Below, in pieces: positions 1-5,736 of a stretch of DNA of 9,796 bases. The translations under genes were made by a program, and so were the position numbers. Each line of letters starts with the position of its first letter. Position 1 is the first letter of the stretch. Under the pieces are notes generated by a model that was not told the DNA's origin, made no database searches, and worked only from the letters and a program-made list of their open reading frames with translations. Location: assembly GCA_029212425.1 (NCBI GenBank), contig JARGNC010000097.1:1-9796 (forward strand). Direction: 5' to 3'. The DNA is from Phycisphaerales bacterium (GTDB taxonomy: Bacteria > Planctomycetota > Phycisphaerae > Phycisphaerales > UBA1924).

Positions 1-2273
1 CGGGACTCAAGGCGGCGGCGGGCAAGTGCATCATCAACAGCGCGAACTTTGAAGAGGGGGACGAGAAATTTGATGAGCTGTGCGCGATGGCGAAGGACTA
101 CGGCGCGGCGCTGGTGATCGGGACGATTGATGAAGACATCGAGAACGCGATGGCGCGGACGGCGGATCGCAAACTTGAGATCACCAAACGCGCAATCGAG
201 CGGGCGACGAAGGTGCACGGATTACTAGTGTCTGATCTGTTTATAGATCCGTTGGTGCTGCCGGTTTCTACTGGGATGGACTCGGATCGGCGGAGTGCGT
301 CGGAACTGGTTGAGGGGACCAAGCGGATCCGCGAGTCGTTCCCCGATGTGCAGCTCACTTGCGGGCTTTCCAATGTATCCTTCGGGCTCAATCCCGCGGC
401 TCGTGTGGTGATCAATGCGGTGCTGCTGCATGAACTGACGCAAGCGGGGATGAGCAGCGCGATTCTGCATGCGTCGAAGATCACGCCGCTGCATGCGATG
501 GACGAGGGGCAAAAAAACGCGGCGATGGACCTGATCTGGGATCGCAGGGATGAGTCGGTTGGGGGGACTGGGCTTCCGGAGGGGATCAGTGATCCCAAGC
601 ATGATCCGTTGTCGCACTTGATTGATTTGTTTGAGGGTGAGCAGGAGCAGAGCAGCGCCAAGGCGATTGTGAATCTGTCGCTTGAGGAAAAACTCCAGGC
701 GCACATTGTGGATGGGGAGCGGGATGGGCTTGAGGAAACCATCGCGGAGGCGCTTGGGAAGTACAAGCCTTTGGAGATTATCAATGACCATCTGCTTGCG
801 GGGATGAAGACGGTCGGGGAGTTGTTTGGTTCTGGACAGATGCAGTTGCCGTTTGTGCTTCAGAGCGCGGAGGTGATGAAGCGTGCCGTGGCGCTGCTTG
901 AGCCTCATATGGAGAAGGACGATGTGAGCTCAAAGGGTTCGATTGTGCTTGCGACGGTGAAGGGGGATGTGCACGACATCGGGAAGAATCTCGTGGATAT
1001 TCTGTTGTCGAACAACGGATTCACTGTGCACAATCTCGGGATCAAGCAGCCGATTGATACGATCCTCAAGGCGTTCCATGAGACGAAGGCGCAGGCGATT
1101 GGGCTTTCTGGGCTGCTCGTCAAGAGCGTGAATGTGATGGAGGAGAACCTTGGGCATCTGAATGATGCTGGGGTGACGGTTCCCGTGCTGCTTGGTGGCG
1201 CTGCGTTGACGCGGAGTTATGCGGAGGGGCATCTGACGAGCGTGTATCAGGGGGATCTGCATTACTCGAAGGATGCGTTTGATGGTCTGGACACGATGAA
1301 TGCGATTGTGAGCGGGACGAGCGGATCGCTCTTGGAAGCGGCGAGGGAACGCGCGAGCAGCCGAAAGAAAACCATCGCGGCGCACAGCGAGCGCGTTGAG
1401 AGTGCGAACGCAGCACAAACGGCGGTTGGTGTACTGGAGCGATCGAGAGTTGTTCGGGACAATCCGGTGCCGACGCCTCCGTTCTGGGGGACTCGGGTGG
1501 TTGAGGAGATCAGTCTGCCTGACATCTTCGCGTACATCAATCCGACGGCGTTGTTTAGCGTGCAGTGGCAGCTCAAACGCGGGAAGCAGGAGAAAGCAGC
1601 GTATCAAGCGATGCTGGATGAGGTGGCTCGTCCGAAGTTTGAGGAGCTCAAGCGGGTGTGTTTGGCGGAGCCGATTTTGCAACCCAAGGTTGTGTATGGG
1701 TATTGGCCTTGCAGCAGCGATGGGGATTCGGTGGTGGTGTTTGATCCGGATGATCATGATCGGGAAGTCGAGCGGTTTGTGTTCCCGCGTCAGCCTGCGA
1801 ATAAGCGGCTGTGCATTGCTGATTTTTACCGTGACCTTGATGAGTGCAAAGCGACTGGATCGCGCGATGTGATCGCGATGATGTGCGTGACGATGGGCGA
1901 AGAAATCAGCCGGCACACGAAGCGGTTGTTTGATGACAATCAGTACCAGGATTATCTGTACTGGCACGGGCTTGGGGTCGAGGCGGCGGAGGGGCTTGCG
2001 GAGCTTTGGCACAAGCGGGTTCGTCAGGAGCTTGGGTTTGGGCACGAAGATTCGAGCGTGATGTCCGAGCTGTTCCAGCAGAAGTATCGCGGGTCGCGCT
2101 ACTCGTTTGGGTATCCCGCGTGTCCGGATATGAGTGCGCATGAACAGATGTGGTCGCTGCTTGATCCGACGCGGATTGGGTGTCATCTGACGGAGAACTA
2201 CCAGATTGATCCGGAGCAATCGACCTGCGCGATTGTGTCACACCATCCTGAGGCGCGGTATTTCAACGCATAG
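1..2273 (+). CDS. metH: Cobalamin-dependent methionine synthase, 5'-truncated (C-terminal ~756 residues)
   Basis: Transfers a methyl group from 5-methyltetrahydrofolate through methylcobalamin to homocysteine, giving methionine and tetrahydrofolate in the cytoplasm. The reading frame is open from base 3, so the ATG at 87 is internal and the true start lies upstream. Visible in order, numbering residues from base 3: the end of the pterin-binding domain (about 1-180), with the GLSNVSFGLNP block near 121; the cobalamin cap helices (about 255-305); the Rossmann-type B12 domain, with DVHDIG at 322-327 whose His codon (972-974) supplies the lower axial cobalt ligand; and the C-terminal AdoMet-binding reactivation domain (about 490-756), with the RxxxGY motif as RYSFGY (codons 2097-2114) followed by PACPD. 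The homocysteine/zinc domain and the start of the pterin domain should lie upstream. The reactivation domain implies rescue of oxidised cobalamin by AdoMet and a reductant. No frameshift is seen. Family assignment is very secure. Confidence 0.97.
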   Translation, partial: GLKAAAGKCIINSANFEEGDEKFDELCAMAKDYGAALVIGTIDEDIENAMARTADRKLEITKRAIERATKVHGLLVSDLFIDPLVLPVSTGMDSDRRSASELVEGTKRIRESFPDVQLTCGLSNVSFGLNPAARVVINAVLLHELTQAGMSSAILHASKITPLHAMDEGQKNAAMDLIWDRRDESVGGTGLPEGISDPKHDPLSHLIDLFEGEQEQSSAKAIVNLSLEEKLQAHIVDGERDGLEETIAEALGKYKPLEIINDHLLAGMKTVGELFGSGQMQLPFVLQSAEVMKRAVALLEPHMEKDDVSSKGSIVLATVKGDVHDIGKNLVDILLSNNGFTVHNLGIKQPIDTILKAFHETKAQAIGLSGLLVKSVNVMEENLGHLNDAGVTVPVLLGGAALTRSYAEGHLTSVYQGDLHYSKDAFDGLDTMNAIVSGTSGSLLEAARERASSRKKTIAAHSERVESANAAQTAVGVLERSRVVRDNPVPTPPFWGTRVVEEISLPDIFAYINPTALFSVQWQLKRGKQEKAAYQAMLDEVARPKFEELKRVCLAEPILQPKVVYGYWPCSSDGDSVVVFDPDDHDREVERFVFPRQPANKRLCIADFYRDLDECKATGSRDVIAMMCVTMGEEISRHTKRLFDDNQYQDYLYWHGLGVEAAEGLAELWHKRVRQELGFGHEDSSVMSELFQQKYRGSRYSFGYPACPDMSAHEQMWSLLDPTRIGCHLTENYQIDPEQSTCAIVSHHPEARYFNA

Positions 2274-2275
2274 AC

Positions 2276-3262
2276 CTATTGGCTTGCTTGGGTCGTTCGT
2301 TGTTTGAGCAGGAGTGCGAGGAAGACTGGGCCACCGATCAACGCGGTGAGGACCCCGATGGGGATGCGTCCTGCTTGGGTTTCGATGATTCGTGAGAGGA
2401 CATCGGCGCCGACGACCATCGAGGCCCCCACTACTGCGGAACCGAACAGGAGACTTGCGTGGCGTGGTCCGATGAGGACGCGGACGATGTGGGGGCTGAC
2501 CAAGCCGACGAATCCGATGGGGCCAGCAAGGACGATTGAAATTGTGGTCAGGAGTCCTGCGCCCAGAAGTTGCGTGGTGCGGATGGGTCCGACGCGGAGT
2601 CCGATACTTTTGGCCTCGTCGTTTGGGAGCGATCCCGCGTCGTAAGCGGTGGACTGGAACAGGCCGATCGCGAGGACGGCGAGGGTGATGATGGTGGATG
2701 CGGAGAGGTGGGTTTGGGAGAGGTCTTCGCGGATGTTGCCCATCATCCATCGGCTGGTGCCGAATCCACGGTCTGGCATCTGGGACGCGACGAGCATGGT
2801 GGCGGCTCCGAGGATGACGGAGACGATGACGCCGATGAGGATCATCGTGACAGGGTCGATGATGCCTCGGCGCTGGGAGAGGGCGTAGACGAGGGCGAGG
2901 ACGGCGACGGCACCGATCAATGCGGGGATGGTTGCGCCTCCGACGCTCAGTGATGCGCCGGTGATGAAGATCGCGAGGGTGACGGCGAATCCCGCGCCGG
3001 CGCTGAGTCCCATGAGGTCGGGGGCGGCGAGGGGGTTGCGGAGGAGTGATTGGAGGAAGACCCCTGCGATTCCCAGCGTGGCGCCGACGATTGAACCGGT
3101 CCAGACGCGGTGGATGCGGAGGTTCATGATGGTGTCGTTGTCAGGGAATCCCCAGTGGTTGAGCTGGGAGAATCCTCCGGTGCCTGCGGCGAGGCGGATG
3201 GTTGCGAGGATGAGGAATCCGAGCATGAGCGCGAGCAAGGTGATGAGTGACCGTTTGTTCAT
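2276..3262 (-). CDS. FecCD/BtuC-family ABC transporter permease (iron-chelate, haem or cobalamin import)
   Basis: An inner-membrane permease of the family that imports ferric siderophores, haem or vitamin B12 with a periplasmic binding protein and an ATPase. The 328-residue product has the usual family length and many hydrophobic segments. Family signatures are visible: the segment from GATLGIAG to RNPLAAPD and GLSAGAG (about 60-91), the GPIGFVGLVSPHIVR block (247-261) that precedes the ATPase-coupling region, and IPIGVLTALIGGPVFL near the C terminus (300-315). I chose ATG at 3262-3260 over the in-frame TTG just upstream (3265-3263) because a good Shine-Dalgarno, GGAAAGG, sits 5 bases before the ATG. 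It lies 26 bases downstream of smpB on the same strand and is probably cotranscribed. No ATPase or binding-protein gene is in the window. Substrate cannot be read from sequence; the abutting cobalamin-dependent metH makes B12 one possibility, ferric siderophore another. Confidence 0.92.
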   Translation of the reverse strand: MNKRSLITLLALMLGFLILATIRLAAGTGGFSQLNHWGFPDNDTIMNLRIHRVWTGSIVGATLGIAGVFLQSLLRNPLAAPDLMGLSAGAGFAVTLAIFITGASLSVGGATIPALIGAVAVLALVYALSQRRGIIDPVTMILIGVIVSVILGAATMLVASQMPDRGFGTSRWMMGNIREDLSQTHLSASTIITLAVLAIGLFQSTAYDAGSLPNDEAKSIGLRVGPIRTTQLLGAGLLTTISIVLAGPIGFVGLVSPHIVRVLIGPRHASLLFGSAVVGASMVVGADVLSRIIETQAGRIPIGVLTALIGGPVFLALLLKQRTTQASQ

Positions 3263-3267
3263 CAACG

Positions 3268-3274
3268 CCTTTCC
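3268..3274 (-). promoter_or_regulatory. Ribosome binding site of the FecCD permease
   Basis: Read on the minus strand this is GGAAAGG, 5 bases before the ATG at 3262-3260. This spacing favours the ATG over the TTG codon immediately upstream, which would leave only 2 bases. Confidence 0.65.
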
Positions 3275-3288
3275 GCGATTGGGCTCGA

Positions 3289-3777
3289 TCAGAACTTCAT
3301 GCGTTGGGACATGGCGCGCTGCATGTCGCGTTGGTTTTCACGATCAGCGATCGAGTTGCGTTTGTCGTGCTGCGCTTTGCCCTTCGCGATCCCGAGCTGG
3401 ATTTTGGCGTGCGCTCCGGAGAAGTAGAGCTTGAGGGGGACGAGGGTGATGCCTTTGACATCGACGGCTCTCGCGAGTTTTTCGATCTCTCGTTTTTTGG
3501 CGAGCAGGATGCGGTCGCGTTTGGGTCTGTGGTTGAGTGCGCCGGCGGGTTGGTATGGGGGGATGTCGACTTGGTGGAGGGTAAGTCTTGGGGGATCGAG
3601 ATCGACGGTGATGAAGCCCTCTTTGAGCGAGCAGCTGCCGTCGCGGATGCTTTTGACTTCGGATCCTTCCAGAACGATCCCGACCTCGATCGTGTCCTCG
3701 ATGAAGTAGTCGTAGCGGGCACGGCGGTTGTCGTACACCGGGGTGTCGGTCTTGGATTTCTTTTTCTTCTTGGCCAT
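3289..3777 (-). CDS. smpB: SsrA-binding protein SmpB (trans-translation)
   Basis: A cytoplasmic RNA-binding protein that, with tmRNA (SsrA), rescues ribosomes stalled on messages lacking a stop codon. The 162-residue product is of typical family length. It begins with a lysine-rich tail (MAKKKKKSK), then NRRARYDYFIEDTIEVGIVL and GSEVKSIRDG, the classic OB-fold tmRNA-binding surface. IPPYQ and the KRDRILLAKKREI region follow, and the basic C-terminal tail has HDKR and ends in RMKF; this tail inserts into the empty mRNA channel. I chose ATG 3777-3775 because homologues typically start at MAKK-like sequence. A GTG at 3816-3814 would add 13 proline-rich residues unlike SmpB. Neither start has a convincing Shine-Dalgarno. 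It is the first gene of the smpB-permease pair and diverges from the lipoprotein gene. No tmRNA gene is seen in the window. Confidence 0.96.
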   Translation of the reverse strand: MAKKKKKSKTDTPVYDNRRARYDYFIEDTIEVGIVLEGSEVKSIRDGSCSLKEGFITVDLDPPRLTLHQVDIPPYQPAGALNHRPKRDRILLAKKREIEKLARAVDVKGITLVPLKLYFSGAHAKIQLGIAKGKAQHDKRNSIADRENQRDMQRAMSQRMKF

Positions 3778-3831
3778 TGCTGTGGGAAGGATAGGGAGGT
3801 TTGGTGGGTGGATCACCTACTATTGTCGTCT
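3778..3831. promoter_or_regulatory. Divergent intergenic region, candidate back-to-back promoters
   Basis: These 54 bases separate the starts of smpB (minus) and the lipoprotein gene (plus), so promoters for both units should lie here or just inside the neighbouring genes. The only A/T-rich patch is CTACTATTGT at 3817-3826. Read forward, TATTGT (3821-3826) could be a -10 element, which would put the transcript start at or next to the lipoprotein ATG codons. Read in reverse, the same patch gives GACAATAG. No clear -35 box or operator palindrome is seen. The promoter location is inferred from gene orientation; the exact elements are guesses. Confidence 0.3.
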
Positions 3832-4368
3832 ATGTCGATGATGGGCCGAGTCATTCTGTGTGTGTCGATGCTGATTGTGCTGTTGGGGGCGGGTGGTTGC
3901 ACTCGAGGGGTCAATGCTCGATTGGAGCTTGGCGCGAAGCATCGGACCCCCACTTTCGCTGGTTCGGCTGACTCTGATGTGCTTGATCGCGTTCCGATGG
4001 AGCGTGCTCGATGGGATACGACGGTGGTGATTGCGCCTGTGGATGGGGTGGTGCATGGGGCGGTGATGCGGCGGGTGCCTTTCCCTCGTAAGAGTTTTTC
4101 ACCGAGACGCTATGGATTGGTGCCGACTTCGGAGACGGCTCTTGAGTTTCAGCGCGAGGATGGGATCGGGGCGAGTCTGGGGATGGCCTTTGGAGTGTGC
4201 GATGAGATTGGGTCTTCGTTGACCTGTATCTTTGATCCGTTTGAGATGCACTACGAGCTGAGCAATACACTGTGGAGTCCGATGCAGGTCTGGAAGCGGG
4301 CATCGCAGGAAGACAACTGGTCGTCGGGGCTCCCGATTCAACACACACAGGATGTAGACAATGAATGA
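3832..4368 (+). CDS. Putative small lipoprotein of unknown function
   Basis: I do not recognise this 178-residue protein. Its N terminus looks like a lipoprotein signal: MSMMGR, then a hydrophobic stretch (about 7-22) ending GAGGC, with Cys23 as the likely lipidated residue. Position -3 is Ala where Leu is usual, so the lipobox is weak. The mature part is soluble-looking, with a VVIAPVDGVVHG segment (about 66-76), a basic patch near 80-93, and two further cysteines (123 and 132). There is no obvious repeat or enzyme motif. Start candidates are ATG at 3832, 3838 and 3841, and none has a nearby Shine-Dalgarno. The frame is open back to 3247, but that part is antisense to smpB and does not encode a signal peptide, so I reject it. 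The 3' end overlaps the rhodanese gene by 8 bases, suggesting translational coupling and an operon running on through mqnD. Confidence 0.7.
   Translation: MSMMGRVILCVSMLIVLLGAGGCTRGVNARLELGAKHRTPTFAGSADSDVLDRVPMERARWDTTVVIAPVDGVVHGAVMRRVPFPRKSFSPRRYGLVPTSETALEFQREDGIGASLGMAFGVCDEIGSSLTCIFDPFEMHYELSNTLWSPMQVWKRASQEDNWSSGLPIQHTQDVDNE
4349..4352 (+). promoter_or_regulatory. Ribosome binding site of the rhodanese gene
   Basis: AGGA lies 8 bases before the ATG at 4361, inside the end of the lipoprotein reading frame. It supports this start and independent loading of ribosomes despite the 8-base overlap. Confidence 0.5.
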
Positions 4369-4723
4369 CAACCCTCCGAACTATCCGTTCAACGAATCGC
4401 TTGAGATCAGTGTTGTGGAAACGAATACGAAGCACTCGTCTGGTGCGAAAGATTTTTTATTGCTCGATGTGCGCGAGCCGCATGAACTGGCGATTGCTTC
4501 GATTGAGGGCGCGACGCATGTTCCGATGGGGGACATTCCTGCGGCTCTTGCGGAGCTTGACATCGAAGAGGACACGCTGGTTGCGGTGTTGTGCCGAACT
4601 GGCAAGCGTTCGCTTGATGTTGCGATGTACATGCAGCAGCAGGGCTTTACTGGCGCTCGCTCGATCGCGGGCGGGATTCATTGGTGGTCGGATCGGCTTG
4701 ATCCCACGATTACGAAGTATTGA
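4361..4723 (+). CDS. Single-domain rhodanese-like sulfurtransferase
   Basis: A 120-residue single rhodanese domain, a cytoplasmic carrier or transferase of persulfide sulfur. Visible are LLLDVREPHELAIASIEGATHVPMGDI (about 33-59), the usual strand-DVRE-GHI-like opening of the fold, and the active-site loop CRTGKRS, with catalytic Cys78 as the persulfide-bearing residue and a six-residue loop typical of sulfurtransferases rather than phosphatases. The C terminus GGIHWWSDRLDPTITKY resembles rhodanese domains attached to MoeB/ThiF-type sulfur-carrier activating enzymes, so a role in sulfur supply for cofactor or tRNA modification is possible but not shown. No signal peptide is present. The gene overlaps the upstream lipoprotein gene by 8 bases and ends 2 bases before the mqnD-like start, so all three are probably cotranscribed. 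The family call is secure; the sulfur donor and acceptor are unknown. Confidence 0.93.
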   Translation: MNDNPPNYPFNESLEISVVETNTKHSSGAKDFLLLDVREPHELAIASIEGATHVPMGDIPAALAELDIEEDTLVAVLCRTGKRSLDVAMYMQQQGFTGARSIAGGIHWWSDRLDPTITKY

Positions 4724-4725
4724 TT

Positions 4726-5664
4726 ATGAACAGTACCGAGCTTATTGAACTCAGTTTGGCGCACTCTCCGGATTCTGATGATCTGGTGATGTGGTGGCCT
4801 TTGACTGGGATTACGAATCCGGATGGGACTCCGATTGATGGGCCGCTTGGGAAGCCGCAGTTTGATACGGGGTCGCTGCGGTTTGATCTTGTTGCGCGGG
4901 ATGTGCAGGAACTCAACGAGCTTGCGATTGATCCGGGCGCGGGGGTGCCTTATGACATCACGGCGATTTCGTGTGCGGCGTATCCCGCGATTGCGGATCG
5001 GTATGTGATTACACGCTCTGGTGGGTCGTTTGGTGAGAACTATGGTCCCAAGGTGGTGGCGCGGGAAGATTCTTCGTTGCGATCGCTTGGGGATTTGACA
5101 TCGGAGACGGTGATCGGGGTGCCTGGTGTGAACACGAGCGCGTTTTTGACGCTGAATCTGATCGCGCCGGGGTTCAAGTTTGTCCCGATGCTGTTCTCGG
5201 ATATCCCAGGTGCGGTTGCATCTGGGGATGTGGACGCGGGGTTGTTGATTCACGAGGCGCAGCTGACCTTTGGGGAGAGCGGGCTTCGTCAGATTGGGGA
5301 TATTGGTCAGTGGTGGCATTCGGATACAGGTGGGAAGCCGTTGCCGCTGGGTTTGAATGTGGTGGCGCGGTCGCTCGATGCGAGGTTTGGTGAGGGGACT
5401 TGCCAGCGGGTGGCTGACCTCCTAACCGCGTCGATTGAGACAGCGGTGCGGGAGAAGGACGCGTCGAGATTGCACCTGCAGATCAACAAGGGGGAGCGGA
5501 CGGAGTGGGATGATCCGGAACTGGTGGATCGGTATCTGGATATGTATGTGTCTGGGTTGACGCTGGATATGGGTGTTCGCGGACGCGAGGCGATTGAGCT
5601 GCTGCTGGGACGGGGTGCTTCTGCTGGTTTGTGTCAATCGGTGGGAAGTGTTGAGATCATGTAA
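4726..5664 (+). CDS. mqnD: MqnD/MqnA-family protein, probable 1,4-dihydroxy-6-naphthoate synthase (futalosine menaquinone pathway)
   Basis: The futalosine pathway makes menaquinone, and MqnD converts cyclic dehypoxanthinyl futalosine to 1,4-dihydroxy-6-naphthoate. The fold is that of a periplasmic binding protein, but the protein is cytoplasmic, and no signal peptide is seen here. The 312-residue product opens with LSLAHSPDSDDLVMW (9-23), the family's substrate-loop signature (SPDSDD). It continues with DITAISCAAYPAIADRY (77-93), GENYGPKVVA (103-112), GVPGVNTSAFLTLNL (131-145), and DAGLLIHEAQLTF (170-182), which carries the conserved His-Glu pair. PLPLGLNVVAR follows at 206-215. It has an extra loop around 28-50 (GITNPDGTPIDGPLGKPQ) and is slightly longer than the shortest members. 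I prefer ATG 4726 to TTG 4720, which would overlap the rhodanese stop; the Shine-Dalgarno (GAAG at 4714) is weak. MqnA is a paralogue of the same fold, so the MqnD call is probable rather than certain. No other menaquinone gene is in the window. Confidence 0.82.
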   Translation: MNSTELIELSLAHSPDSDDLVMWWPLTGITNPDGTPIDGPLGKPQFDTGSLRFDLVARDVQELNELAIDPGAGVPYDITAISCAAYPAIADRYVITRSGGSFGENYGPKVVAREDSSLRSLGDLTSETVIGVPGVNTSAFLTLNLIAPGFKFVPMLFSDIPGAVASGDVDAGLLIHEAQLTFGESGLRQIGDIGQWWHSDTGGKPLPLGLNVVARSLDARFGEGTCQRVADLLTASIETAVREKDASRLHLQINKGERTEWDDPELVDRYLDMYVSGLTLDMGVRGREAIELLLGRGASAGLCQSVGSVEIM

Positions 5665-5736
5665 GGGACGGCTCCTACGCTTTGGGTGGTTGCTGATTCT
5701 GTCTGATTCCTGACTGTGCTTTGATTGGGAGTTCTT
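5665..5736 (+). other. 72-base spacer between mqnD and purF
   Basis: This is the longest gene-free stretch in the window. No hairpin with a T-run is seen, so I find no intrinsic terminator. It holds two copies of CTGATTC ten bases apart (5693-5699 and 5703-5709) followed by CTGACTG (5710-5716). They may be chance or a short operator-like repeat. A promoter for purF could lie here, but no convincing -35/-10 pair is visible. Confidence 0.3.
5727..5731 (+). promoter_or_regulatory. Ribosome binding site of purF
   Basis: GGGAG lies 5 bases before the ATG at 5737. It fixes this start: the in-frame TTG at 5725 overlaps the site itself and has nothing useful upstream. Confidence 0.7.

Noticed and set aside
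87..89. ATG at 87 as the metH start
   Set aside because: Coding continues upstream in the same frame to base 3 with typical pterin-domain sequence (KCIINSANFE), so this methionine is internal.
930..2219. 429-codon minus-strand open frame inside metH
   Set aside because: It is antisense to a clear metH domain region, and its translation is low-complexity, rich in Arg, His, Pro and Leu with no family motif. The window's biased codon use readily opens such frames.
3247..3831. Upstream extension of the lipoprotein frame back to 3247
   Set aside because: This part is antisense to smpB, whose coding is certain. The hydrophobic signal and Cys appear only after 3832, so the gene starts there.
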